This document shows positions 17,669 to 25,465 of a DNA stretch of 64,000 bases, one piece after another. The stretch is taken from positions 1 through 64,000 of the forward strand of contig NZ_SCTC01000069.1 in assembly GCF_004299445.1 (NCBI RefSeq). The letters are read 5' to 3'. The stretch comes from Phenylobacterium sp. Its GTDB lineage: Bacteria; Pseudomonadota; Alphaproteobacteria; Caulobacterales; Caulobacteraceae. The notes under the pieces were generated by a model. That model saw nothing but the letters and a program-made list of their open reading frames with translations. It searched no databases and was not told the DNA's origin. Position 1 is the stretch's first letter. The number at the start of each line of letters is the position of its first letter. The position numbers and the translations under genes are program-made.

Positions 17669-17695
17669 GCGTTCGGTCCACCTATCCAAATACGA

Positions 17696-17734
17696 GCCGG
17701 CCGCTCCCAGGAGCGGCCGGCCTTTTTCGTTTTT
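17696..17734 (+). terminator. Intrinsic terminator after ctaD
   Basis: A perfect 11-bp stem (17696-17706 / 17711-17721) with loop CCAG is followed by CTTTTTCGTTTTT. It separates ctaC-ctaD from ctaB and the assembly genes, which suggests a second promoter at 17735-17825 or partial read-through. Confidence 0.85.
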
Positions 17735-17825
17735 CGGCCATTTTTGTCGCGGCGGGGCTGGACGTGCTTCGCCCGGGCGCCGATCTGCGCTAGAGAGCGC
17801 CACCCCGCATTCAGGTGTATCCTTG

Positions 17826-18797
17826 ATGGCCATGGCTACGGCCCACGACACTCCGCGCACGACGCCCGCTCGCTGGCAGGACTTCCTGCAGCTGATGAAG
17901 CCGCGCGTGATGTCCCTGGTGGTGTTCACCGCGCTCACCGGGCTGGTCTGCGCGCCGGGAACGATCAATCCGATCCTGGGCGCCGTGGCCGTGCTGTGCA
18001 TCGCCGTCGGGGCCGGCGCGAGCGGCGCGCTCAACATGTGGTACGACGCCGACATCGACGCCAAGATGCGCCGCACGCGCGGCCGGCCGGTGCCTGCGGG
18101 CAAGGTCCAGGGCGCAGACGCGCTGGGCCTGGGCGTGGTTCTGTCGCTGTTCTCGGTGATGCTGATGGGCGTGGCCACCAACTGGCTGGCCGCCGGCCTG
18201 CTGGCCTTCACCATCGTCTTCTACGCCGTGGTCTACACGATGTGGCTCAAGCGCTGGACGGCGCAGAACATCGTGATCGGCGGCCTGGCCGGGGCGCTGC
18301 CGCCGGTGATCGGCTGGGCCGCGGTGACCGGCACGGCGCCGGCCAATGCCTGGCTCTTGTGCGCCATCATCTTCATGTGGACGCCGCCCCACTTCTGGGC
18401 GCTGTCGCTCTACACCTCCGAGGACTACGCCAAGGCCGGGGTGCCCATGATGCCGGTGGTGAAGGGCGCGACCTCCACCCGACTGCAGATCCTGGTCTAC
18501 AGCCTGCTGCTGATCCCGATCTGCATCGCGCCGGCCTTCACGGGCCTGGGCGGGCCGGTCTACCTGGGCGTCTCGGCGCTGGGCGGCCTGGTGTTCCTGC
18601 TCCTGGCCTGGCGGCTCTATCGCAGCCATGCGGGCGAGGCGGCCGATCCGCGCAACGACGATGGCCTCTACGATGTCCGCGCCGGCGCCCGCGACGCGCG
18701 GAATCTGTTCGCGTTTTCGATCCTCTACCTGACCCTGCTGTTCGCGACCCTGCTGGGCGAGCATCTGGCCGGCGTAGCCCCCCTGGAGCTTCTCTAG
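17826..18797 (+). CDS. ctaB: Protoheme IX farnesyltransferase (haem O synthase)
   Basis: A 323-residue UbiA-family prenyltransferase that adds farnesyl to haem b to form haem O, needed for the haem A of this oxidase. The polyprenyl-diphosphate motif is NMWYDADIDAKMRRTRGRP (Asp pair in DADID). Further conserved parts are WLKRWTAQNIVIGGLAGALPPVIGW and WTPPHFWALSLY. Eight to nine membrane helices are expected. The start is ambiguous: TTG 17823, ATG 17826 and ATG 17832 are all possible; 17826 is used. Its stop (TAG) is directly followed by the ATG of coxF. Confidence 0.94.
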   Translation: MAMATAHDTPRTTPARWQDFLQLMKPRVMSLVVFTALTGLVCAPGTINPILGAVAVLCIAVGAGASGALNMWYDADIDAKMRRTRGRPVPAGKVQGADALGLGVVLSLFSVMLMGVATNWLAAGLLAFTIVFYAVVYTMWLKRWTAQNIVIGGLAGALPPVIGWAAVTGTAPANAWLLCAIIFMWTPPHFWALSLYTSEDYAKAGVPMMPVVKGATSTRLQILVYSLLLIPICIAPAFTGLGGPVYLGVSALGGLVFLLLAWRLYRSHAGEAADPRNDDGLYDVRAGARDARNLFAFSILYLTLLFATLLGEHLAGVAPLELL

Positions 18798-18950
18798 ATG
18801 AGCGATCCCAACGGAGAGGGCGACGACTTCGCCAAGGCCCGACGCGGCCGTAATCTCGCCATCGCGCTGGGCTTGGTGGCCTTCGTGATCATCGTCTACG
18901 CGGTCTCAATCATCCGGATGGGCGGCAGTGTCCTCGAACGCACCTTCTGA
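18798..18950 (+). CDS. coxF: CoxF-type small membrane protein of the oxidase cluster
   Basis: A 50-residue protein between ctaB and ctaG, with no gap to ctaB. It begins MSDPNGEGDDFAKARRGRN, followed by one membrane helix (about residues 20-38, AIALGLVAFVIIVYAVSII) and a short tail RMGGSVLERTF. Small one-helix proteins in this position, called CoxF, are common in alphaproteobacterial oxidase clusters, with no firmly assigned role. It is below the length cut-off of many gene callers. Its last 23 bases overlap the start of ctaG, suggesting translational coupling. Confidence 0.85.
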   Translation: MSDPNGEGDDFAKARRGRNLAIALGLVAFVIIVYAVSIIRMGGSVLERTF

Positions 18951-19557
18951 CCCCGCGCCCCACAAGGCGCCCGTCGATCCCGATCGCGCTCGCAATGTGA
19001 AGGTCGCGATGATCTGCGCCTCGGTCTTCTTCGGGATGATCGGGGCGGCCTTCGCCTCGGTGCCGATCTACCGGGCATTCTGCCAGATCACCGGGTTCGA
19101 CGGCGCCACGCGCCGCGCCGAAGCCCCGTCCGACACGGTGCTGGACCGCAAGCTGACCGTCCGCTTCGACGCCAACGTCCGCGACCTGCCCATCGCTTTC
19201 TCGGCGCAGCAGACCTCGCAGGAGGTGAAGATCGGCGAGACCAAGCTGGCCTTCTTCCGCGTGACGAACAACTCCGACAAGCCGATCATGGCGCGGGCGC
19301 TCTACAACGTCGTGCCCGAGCAGGCGGGACCCTACTTCCAGAAGCTGCAGTGCTTCTGCTTCGAGGATCAGACGATCGCCGCCGGGGCCACGGTGGACAT
19401 GCCGGTTCTCTACTACATCGACCCGAAGTACGCGGCCGACGTCGACACCAAGGGCAAGCCCGAGGTGACGCTGAGCTACACGTTCTTCCCGTCGACCAAC
19501 GCCCAGCCCAAGCAGGCCGACGCCGCCACAAGCGTGAAGACCCACACCGGCGGCTGA
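18928..19557 (+). CDS. ctaG: Cytochrome c oxidase assembly protein CtaG (Cox11)
   Basis: A 209-residue copper chaperone that delivers copper to the CuB site of subunit I. It has one N-terminal membrane helix (about 24-44, VAMICASVFFGMIGAAFASV) and a periplasmic immunoglobulin-like domain. The copper-binding motif CFCFEDQ is near residue 146, preceded by the conserved YFQKLQ, and a third Cys sits in YRAFCQITG. The start is GTG 18928, which overlaps coxF by 23 bases; no better start is available before the membrane helix. Confidence 0.95.
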   Translation: MSSNAPSDPAPHKAPVDPDRARNVKVAMICASVFFGMIGAAFASVPIYRAFCQITGFDGATRRAEAPSDTVLDRKLTVRFDANVRDLPIAFSAQQTSQEVKIGETKLAFFRVTNNSDKPIMARALYNVVPEQAGPYFQKLQCFCFEDQTIAAGATVDMPVLYYIDPKYAADVDTKGKPEVTLSYTFFPSTNAQPKQADAATSVKTHTGG

Positions 19558-19900
19558 TCAGAGGCTGACGCTCAGCGTCAATCAGAGACGCTATCCTCGC
19601 CCTCTGAATAGGAGGGCGCGAAGCCCATCGAGATGCATGGTCTGTGGGACGAGATCACCGGCAAATTCCACCGCCGGAGCCAGTCGATCTCGTGCGGCGG
19701 CCGCCGCGCCTGGGAAGACAACCGGGTTAAGTGTTGGATCAAGGCTCGGCCCTGCGACCGCCCTGGCCCAATCTGCGACGCTGGAGCGCGCCTTTCCCCT
19801 TGGCGGATGCCGCTGGCGAGCGCTATAGCGTCCGCGACTGACCGCGCGCGACTCTGTCCGGAGTCGTGTGCGTGGGGATTTGACGAGGGGTTAGGACGCA
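19558..19900 (+). other. 343-bp spacer between ctaG and ctaE
   Basis: No frame here looks coded. Directly after ctaG lies the palindrome TGACGCT-C-AGCGTCA (19566-19580). The end carries the ribosome binding region of ctaE (GGTTAGGACGCA before ATG 19901). A separate promoter for ctaE and its followers is plausible given the length, but I cannot place it. Confidence 0.4.
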
Positions 19901-20773
19901 ATGGCTGCTGGCGTGAAGCACGACTACCACCTGGTGGACCCGAGCCCGTGGCCGTTGGTTGGCTCGATCGCCGCCACCGTCATGGCTCTGGGCGGCGTCA
20001 CCTGGATGAAGGGCCTGTTCGGCCTGCCGCAGCACACCTCGTGGCTGTTCTTCGCCGGCCTCGCCGGCGTGCTGTTCACGATGCTGGGCTGGTGGGCCGA
20101 CGTCGTGAAGGAAGCCAACCGCGGTGACCACACCCCGGTCGTCTCCATCGGCCTGCGCTACGGCATGGTGCTGTTCATCGCCTCGGAGGTGATGTTCTTC
20201 GTCGCGTGGTTCTGGATCTTCTTCGAGATGGCCCTGTTCCACGGCAACCGCACGCACGCCCCCATCGAGGAAGTGCGCGCCGCCTGGGCCGCCTGGCCGC
20301 CCAAGGGCATCGAGACGGTGCCGGCCTTCCAGCTGCCGCTGGTGAACACCCTGACGCTGCTGCTCTCGGGCACGACCGTCACCTGGGCGCACCACGCGCT
20401 GCAGCAGGGCGACCGCAAGAACGCCAAGATCGCGCTGGTGCTGACGATCGTCCTGGGCGCGCTGTTCACCGCGATCCAAGCGTACGAGTATCACCACATC
20501 CTTGAGCACAAGTACTTCTTCGGCGGCGAAGGCCAGGAGAACTCGGGCCTCTACGGTTCGTCCTTCTTCATGGCCACCGGCTTCCACGGCTTCCACGTGC
20601 TGGTCGGTACGATCTTCCTGGCCGTCTGCCTGATCCGCCTGATGGGCACGGGATTCACGCCCAAGCAGCACTTCGGCTTCGAAGCCGCCGCCTGGTACTG
20701 GCACTTCGTCGACGTGGTGTGGCTGTTCCTGTTCGCGTTCATCTACGTGATCTTCGGCGGACCGGCGCACTAG
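19901..20773 (+). CDS. ctaE: Cytochrome c oxidase subunit III
   Basis: A 290-residue, seven-helix subunit that stabilises the oxidase and supports proton uptake. Family features are HDYHLVDPSPWPLVGS at the start, RYGMVLFIASEVMFFVAWFWIFFEMAL in the middle (the conserved SEVMFF Glu), TVTWAHHAL, and GFHGFHVLVGTIFL then AAWYWHFVDVVWLFLF at the C-terminus. It is the last structural oxidase gene of the cluster; a DUF983 protein follows 9 bp later. Confidence 0.96.
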   Translation: MAAGVKHDYHLVDPSPWPLVGSIAATVMALGGVTWMKGLFGLPQHTSWLFFAGLAGVLFTMLGWWADVVKEANRGDHTPVVSIGLRYGMVLFIASEVMFFVAWFWIFFEMALFHGNRTHAPIEEVRAAWAAWPPKGIETVPAFQLPLVNTLTLLLSGTTVTWAHHALQQGDRKNAKIALVLTIVLGALFTAIQAYEYHHILEHKYFFGGEGQENSGLYGSSFFMATGFHGFHVLVGTIFLAVCLIRLMGTGFTPKQHFGFEAAAWYWHFVDVVWLFLFAFIYVIFGGPAH

Positions 20774-20782
20774 GCTGATCAT

Positions 20783-21142
20783 GTGAGCAAGCCCAATCCG
20801 TTGCTGGCTGGGGTGGCCGGACGCTGCCCCAACTGCGGAGAGGGTTTTCTCTTCGACGGCTTCCTGAAGGTCGCTCCGGCCTGCGAAGCCTGCGGGTACG
20901 ACTTCGCCAAGGCGGACTCGGGCGATGGCCCTGCGGTGTTCGTGATCATGATCGCGGGCTTCGTCGTGGCCTTCTCCGCCCTCTTCGTAGAGTTCGCCCT
21001 GCATCCGCCCGTCTGGGTGCACCTGATCCTGTGGCTGCCGGCGACCCTGATCATCTCGCTGGGCCTGATGCGGCCTCTGAAGGGCGCCATGCTCGCCGCC
21101 CAGTTCATGAACAAGGCCTCCGAACACCGCAATGACGAGTGA
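20783..21142 (+). CDS. DUF983-family membrane protein
   Basis: A 119-residue protein of the DUF983 family, often found between coxIII and surf1 in alphaproteobacteria. The N-terminus has a rubredoxin-like zinc or metal knuckle: GRCPNCGEG and APACEACGYDFAKADSGDGPAVF, giving two CxxC pairs. Two membrane helices follow (about 52-74 and 78-100). A function in oxidase assembly is suspected only from gene position. The start is GTG 20783. The end overlaps the SURF1 gene by 11 bases. Confidence 0.85.
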   Translation: MSKPNPLLAGVAGRCPNCGEGFLFDGFLKVAPACEACGYDFAKADSGDGPAVFVIMIAGFVVAFSALFVEFALHPPVWVHLILWLPATLIISLGLMRPLKGAMLAAQFMNKASEHRNDE

Positions 21143-21857
21143 GGCCCCAGGGCGGCCGCGTTTTCCTGTCGGCCTGACGATCGCCGTCGCTATCGCGCTG
21201 GCGATCCTGGTGGCCCTGGGCACGTGGCAACTCCAGCGTCTGGTGTGGAAGCAGGGCGTGCTGACCCGCATCGCCGCGCTGCAGGCCGCTCCGGCCCAAC
21301 CGATCGACGCGGTGCTTGCGCGGGTGGCGACCGGCGCGGACGCCGACTTCACCCGCGTGACCGTGACCTGCCCCGGCCTGGGCGCTGCGCCGTTCCTGGA
21401 GCTCTATTCGGTGCGAGACGGCCAGGCCGGCTCGCGTCTGATCTCGGCCTGCCGGGTGGCGGCCGGAGGCTATGCGACGGTGCTGGTGGACCGCGGCTTC
21501 GTGGCCGACGACGTCTCGGCTCGCCCGGCGGTGGCCGCCTCGACCGCCCCGGTGACCGTCCAGGGCGTCCTGCGCACGCCCGAGCACGGCAACGCTTTCT
21601 CGGCCCCCAATCGGCCCGACCGCTGGTACACCCGCGACGTCGCCGCCATGGCCGCCCAGCTCAAGGCCACGTCGCCTGCGCCCTTGTTCCTCATGGCCGA
21701 GACCCCGAGCAATCCCGAGTGGAAGGCCCTGGTCCCTGCGCCGATTCCCACCGACATCCCCAACCGCCATCTGGAGTATGCGCTGACTTGGTACGGCCTT
21801 GCGGGCGCCTTGCTCGGCGTCTATGCCGCCGTGCTTCTTCGCAGGCGGAAATCCTGA
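21132..21857 (+). CDS. SURF1-family cytochrome oxidase assembly protein
   Basis: A 241-residue SURF1 protein, which binds haem A and helps insert it into subunit I. It has the usual two membrane helices, near residues 10-30 with LALGTWQLQRLVWKQ after it (the GxWQxxR motif) and at the C-terminus (about 212-232, LTWYGLAGALLGVYAAV). In between are VLVDRGFV, VQGVLRTPE and NRPDRWYTRDVAAMA. The C-terminal NRHLEYALTWYGLA is typical. It overlaps the DUF983 gene by 11 bases and its TGA shares a base with the ATG of thrC. Confidence 0.92.
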   Translation: MTSEAPGRPRFPVGLTIAVAIALAILVALGTWQLQRLVWKQGVLTRIAALQAAPAQPIDAVLARVATGADADFTRVTVTCPGLGAAPFLELYSVRDGQAGSRLISACRVAAGGYATVLVDRGFVADDVSARPAVAASTAPVTVQGVLRTPEHGNAFSAPNRPDRWYTRDVAAMAAQLKATSPAPLFLMAETPSNPEWKALVPAPIPTDIPNRHLEYALTWYGLAGALLGVYAAVLLRRRKS

Positions 21858-23260
21858 TGCGCTATATCTCGACCCGTGGTCAGTCGCCGGCCGTCGGTTT
21901 CACCGACGCCGTTCTGGGCGGCCTTGCGCCCGATGGCGGCCTCTACGTGCCACAGGACTGGCCGACCTTCACGAAAGCCGAGATCGCCGCGTTCGCGGGA
22001 AAGCCCTACGCCGAGGTGGCCGCCGCCGTGTTCGGCAAGTTCGCCGGGGACGAGATCGCGCCGGCCGACATGGCCCGCATGTGCGCCGAGGCCTACGCCA
22101 GCTTCCACCACAAGGCCGTCGTGCCGATGGTGCAGGTGGGCCCGCAGACCTTCATCGCCGAGCTGTTCCACGGCCCCAGCCTCGCCTTCAAGGACGTGGC
22201 GATGCAGATTCTGGCCAAGCTGTACGACCACCTGCTGGGCCGGCAGAACCGCAAGCAGACCATCCTGTGCGCCACCTCAGGCGATACTGGCGGCGCGGCC
22301 GTCGAGGCGTTCCGCGGGGCGTCGAATGTCCGGGTGGTGGTGATGTTCCCCGAGGGCCGCATCAGCCAGGTGCAGCGTCGGTTCATGACCACGGCGACCG
22401 AGACCAACATCGCCTGCCTGTCGGTGGCCGGCACGTTCGACGACTGCCAGGCGATCCTGAAGGACGCCTTCCAGGACAAGTCGCTGAAGCAGGCGGTCGA
22501 CCTCACGGGCGTCAACTCGATCAACTTCGCCCGCATCGTGGCCCAGTCGGTCTACTACTTCACCACCGCCGTGGCCCTGGGCGCGCCGGACCGCGCCGTG
22601 AACTTCGTGGTGCCGTCGGGCAACTTCGGCGACGCCTTCGCGGGCTATGTGGCGATGCGCATGGGCCTGCCGATCCAGCAGATCGTGGTGGCCACCAACT
22701 CCAACGACATCCTGGCGCGGGCGCTGACCACTGGCCGATACGCCGGCGGGGCCGTTCATGCCACCCTGTCGCCCGCCATGGACATCCAATCGGCGTCCAA
22801 CTTCGAGCGGCTCTACTTCGAAGCCGGCGGCCGCGACGCCGCCGATACAGGCCAGGCCTTCGAAACCTTCAAGACGGCCGGCGCCATCGACATCCCGGCT
22901 GCGGCGCTCGCCGTCATGCAGCGGACCTTCACCGGCGTCGCCGTCGGCGAGGACGAGACGGTGGCGACCATCGTCTCCACCCTGGACGAGACCGGCGAGC
23001 TGATCGATCCGCATACGGCCGTCGCGATGGCGGGCCTCAAGCACGTCGCCCTGGACGGCCCCACTGTGGTGCTTTCGACCGCGCACGCGGCCAAGTTCCC
23101 CGAGGACGTGGAGAAGGCGACCGGCGTCGAGCCGGCGCTGCCCCGTGGCGTGGCCAGCCTGGCGGATCGGCCCGAGCGGTTCCAGCGCATCGCGGGCGAT
23201 GCGACGGCCATCAAGGACTATGTGCGCGGCTTCGCGGAGGCGGCCTCGGTTGACGCCTAG
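21857..23260 (+). CDS. thrC: Threonine synthase
   Basis: A 467-residue PLP enzyme that converts O-phosphohomoserine to threonine. It begins MRYISTRGQSPAVGFTDAVLGGLAPDGGLYVP, the usual opening of the longer (E. coli/yeast) subclass. The PLP lysine is in GPSLAFKDVAMQ, the phosphate-binding loop in CATSGDTGGAAVEAFRG, and NSINFARIVAQSVYYF and VPSGNFGDAFAGY are conserved. Coupled to the SURF1 gene by TGATG. Threonine synthesis has no direct link to the oxidase; the order thrC-M16 peptidase after the cox genes is a conserved neighbourhood in this group. Confidence 0.95.
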   Translation: MRYISTRGQSPAVGFTDAVLGGLAPDGGLYVPQDWPTFTKAEIAAFAGKPYAEVAAAVFGKFAGDEIAPADMARMCAEAYASFHHKAVVPMVQVGPQTFIAELFHGPSLAFKDVAMQILAKLYDHLLGRQNRKQTILCATSGDTGGAAVEAFRGASNVRVVVMFPEGRISQVQRRFMTTATETNIACLSVAGTFDDCQAILKDAFQDKSLKQAVDLTGVNSINFARIVAQSVYYFTTAVALGAPDRAVNFVVPSGNFGDAFAGYVAMRMGLPIQQIVVATNSNDILARALTTGRYAGGAVHATLSPAMDIQSASNFERLYFEAGGRDAADTGQAFETFKTAGAIDIPAAALAVMQRTFTGVAVGEDETVATIVSTLDETGELIDPHTAVAMAGLKHVALDGPTVVLSTAHAAKFPEDVEKATGVEPALPRGVASLADRPERFQRIAGDATAIKDYVRGFAEAASVDA

Positions 23261-24509
23261 AGTTCATACGCTGGCCAACGGGGTGCGGGTCGTCTGCGAT
23301 CCGCTCCCGGGCTGGCAGACGGTGGCGCTCTCGGTCGTGGCCGGTCGCGGCGCCCGGTTCGAGGACGCTGCGCGATCGGGCTGGTCGCATTTGCTCGAGC
23401 ACATGGTCTTCAAGGGCGCGGGCGGACGCTCGGCCCGTGACATCGTCGAGGTCATCGAGGCCGAGGGCGGCCACATCAACGCCGCCACCGGCTATGAGCG
23501 CACCAGTTTCCAGGTCCGCGCGCTGAAGGACGGGCTGGACCTGGGCTCACGCGTGCTGTCCGACCTGGTGCTGCGGCCGACGATGGACGCCGAGGACCTC
23601 GCCCGCGAGAAGCAGGTCGTGGGCCAGGAGATCGCCGAGGCCGCCGACACGCCCGACGATCTGGTGTTCGAACTGGCGCAGGAGGCGGCCTTCGACGGCC
23701 AGCCGCTGGGCCGCCCGATCCTGGGCACCCCCCGGTCGATCAAGGGGGCGACCCCGGAGACCCTGGGCGACTGGCGCACAGCGCTCTATGCGCCCGAGAC
23801 CCTGATCGTCAGCGCCGCCGGCGCGGTGGACGAGGATGAACTGATCAGGCTGGCCGAGCGCGACTTCGGCGGCGCCGTCGGCGCGGGCGTTGCCGACGCC
23901 CCGCCCGCTGCGTTCGTGGGAGGAACCCGCTCGGTCGCCAAGCGCCTGGAGCAGGCCAACATCGTGCTGTTGCTCCCGGCTGTGGGGGTGATGGATCCCG
24001 ACTACTTCGCCCTGCGCCTGCTGGCCGAGATGCTGGGCGGCGGTATGGCCTCGCGCCTGTTCCAGGAAGCGCGCGAGAAGCGTGGCCTGGCCTACGCCAT
24101 CGACGCCTACTCCGAGACCTATGCCGATATCGGCGCGCTGGGAGTCTTCGCCGGTTGCGACGCCAAGGACGCGGCCGAACTGGCCCAGGTGACGGCCGGC
24201 GAGCTCCAGGCGCTGACCAAGCCGGTGGGCGAGGCCGAGCTCGCGCGCGCCAAGGCCCAGCTGAAGGGCTCGATGTTCATGGGCCGCGAGTCGGCCCTGG
24301 CCCGCGCCGAACAGGCCGCCGGCCAGGTGCTCCTGTTCGGCAAGACCCTCGACGCCGAGGCCGTCGCAGCCGAGGTCGACACCGTCACCGCCGACCAGAT
24401 CGCCCGTCTGATGGCGCGCATCCTCGGCGAGCGAAAGGCGGCCGTTGCGATCCTTGGACCGAAGCCGGCGCTGGCCGCGGCCGACACGTTCCAGACCCTG
24501 TTCGCCTGA
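23250..24509 (+). CDS. M16-family zinc peptidase (processing-peptidase-like)
   Basis: A 419-residue peptidase of the M16B type, related to the mitochondrial processing peptidase beta subunit and PqqL-like proteins. The inverted zinc motif is HLLEH at residues 47-51 (HxxEH), within GWSHLLEHMVFKG. VIEAEGGHINAATGYERTSF and the downstream EIAEAADTPDDLVFE supply the remaining ligand. The C-terminal half contains LLAEMLGGGMASRLFQEAREKRGLAYAI. No signal peptide, so probably cytoplasmic. The start is taken as TTG 23250, since NGVRVV should lie near residue 10; that overlaps thrC by 11 bases. No second, inactive M16 subunit is beside it. Confidence 0.9.
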   Translation: MTPRVHTLANGVRVVCDPLPGWQTVALSVVAGRGARFEDAARSGWSHLLEHMVFKGAGGRSARDIVEVIEAEGGHINAATGYERTSFQVRALKDGLDLGSRVLSDLVLRPTMDAEDLAREKQVVGQEIAEAADTPDDLVFELAQEAAFDGQPLGRPILGTPRSIKGATPETLGDWRTALYAPETLIVSAAGAVDEDELIRLAERDFGGAVGAGVADAPPAAFVGGTRSVAKRLEQANIVLLLPAVGVMDPDYFALRLLAEMLGGGMASRLFQEAREKRGLAYAIDAYSETYADIGALGVFAGCDAKDAAELAQVTAGELQALTKPVGEAELARAKAQLKGSMFMGRESALARAEQAAGQVLLFGKTLDAEAVAAEVDTVTADQIARLMARILGERKAAVAILGPKPALAAADTFQTLFA

Positions 24510-24539
24510 ACCTGTCGCCTATGGGTGGCGGCTTCGGAC

Positions 24540-24848
24540 TCACGGCGCTGGGGGCTGGCCGATCAGCCTGCCCAGCGCCTCGAGGTAGGTGGCGAAGGCC
24601 TTGCGGCCGTCGCTGCTGATCCTCACCTGGGTTCGCGGCTTGCGGCCCAGGAAGCCCTTTTCGATCGTGACATAGCCGGCCTCCTCCAGCTTGCGCAGCT
24701 GAACCGACAGGTTGCCCTGGGTGACCTCCAGCACGGACTTCAGCTCGTTGAAGTCGGCGACCTCGGCGTTGGCCAGATAGGCCATGACCCCCAGCCGCAG
24801 GCGGCCGTGGATGACATCGTCGATCTTCCCGATGTCAAAGCGCGCCAT
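24540..24848 (-). CDS. Winged-helix transcriptional regulator (HTH_34-like)
   Basis: A 102-residue single-domain regulator. The winged-helix core is RLRLGVMAYLANAEVADFNELKSVLEVTQGNLSVQLRKLEEAGYVTIEKGF, with recognition helix around residues 42-56, then a wing with RKPRTQVRISSDGRKAF and a final dimerisation helix. Such proteins often repress their own operon. It is the last of three genes on the minus strand (acyltransferase, membrane protein, regulator), with 5 bp between it and the membrane protein gene. The signal sensed is unknown. Confidence 0.85.
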   Translation of the reverse strand: MARFDIGKIDDVIHGRLRLGVMAYLANAEVADFNELKSVLEVTQGNLSVQLRKLEEAGYVTIEKGFLGRKPRTQVRISSDGRKAFATYLEALGRLIGQPPAP

Positions 24849-24853
24849 TGGGC

Positions 24854-25465
24854 TCAGGCCGTCCTCGGCTGTCGCATCATCACCCAGCCCGGAACCAGCA
24901 TGAAGGCAATGAAACCAGCACCGCCTATGGCGATGAAGGCGGGCGCGTTCTGGATGGCAAGCGCCATGCCGACGCCGGTGACGAACCAGCCGACGGCGAC
25001 GGCGCCGTACCAGGCGCGGCGGCGCAGGGCGTAGACGACCATCCAGGCCATGCCCTGCAGGATCAGGACGACGCAGGGGTAGATCAGCCAGATGGTGAGG
25101 CTCTGCTCGCGCCAGGCCACCGAGCCGATCACCGCGATGAGGGCCAGGTTGGCCGCGCCGACCGCGCCGAACATGGCTCCCACCGCCCGGGATACGACGC
25201 CGCGGCCGGTCGGCTGGCGGCTGCCACGTGCGATGATCCAGATGAGCAGGGTGATGAAGACGACCGTGGGGCCCAGGCCGATCGCAAGTCCGACGGCCCC
25301 GTCGCCGATCCAGCCCAGCATCTGAATCGCGTGCAGCAGCATCTGGACGCCGTAGCAGAGGCCGGCGGCGAAATAGGCCTCGCCGAACGAGCGCTGGAAG
25401 CCGCCGTGCGTGTCGACCAGCGCGCGCATGAAAGCCAGGTCGTCCTGGGCGGATTTCGGCGTCAT
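24854..25465 (-). CDS. Membrane protein of unknown function
   Basis: A 203-residue protein. The N-terminal ~35 residues are soluble (MTPKSAQDDLAFMRALVDTH, then GGFQRSFGEAYFAAG), followed by about six membrane segments, for example AVGLAIGLGPTVVFITLLIWII and LTIWLIYPCVVLILQGMAWMVV. Similar proteins often accompany HTH_34-type regulators, but I know no function. It overlaps the acyltransferase gene by one base (TGATG) upstream and lies 5 bp before the regulator gene, so the three should form one operon. The start at 25465 is set by this coupling. Confidence 0.75.
   Translation of the reverse strand: MTPKSAQDDLAFMRALVDTHGGFQRSFGEAYFAAGLCYGVQMLLHAIQMLGWIGDGAVGLAIGLGPTVVFITLLIWIIARGSRQPTGRGVVSRAVGAMFGAVGAANLALIAVIGSVAWREQSLTIWLIYPCVVLILQGMAWMVVYALRRRAWYGAVAVGWFVTGVGMALAIQNAPAFIAIGGAGFIAFMLVPGWVMMRQPRTA

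Noticed and set aside
16222..17793. Long second plus-strand frame within ctaD
   Set aside because: Arg/Pro/His-rich translation in the +1 frame of an obviously real subunit I gene.
15734..18214. Very long minus-strand frame (826 codons) opposite ctaC-ctaD-ctaB
   Set aside because: It is a shadow: Glu/His/Asp/Arg-rich, with no family motif, and crosses a clear terminator and several real genes.
19823..21352. Minus-strand frame of 509 codons opposite ctaE and SURF1
   Set aside because: Shadow frame; the plus-strand genes carry intact oxidase and SURF1 motifs.
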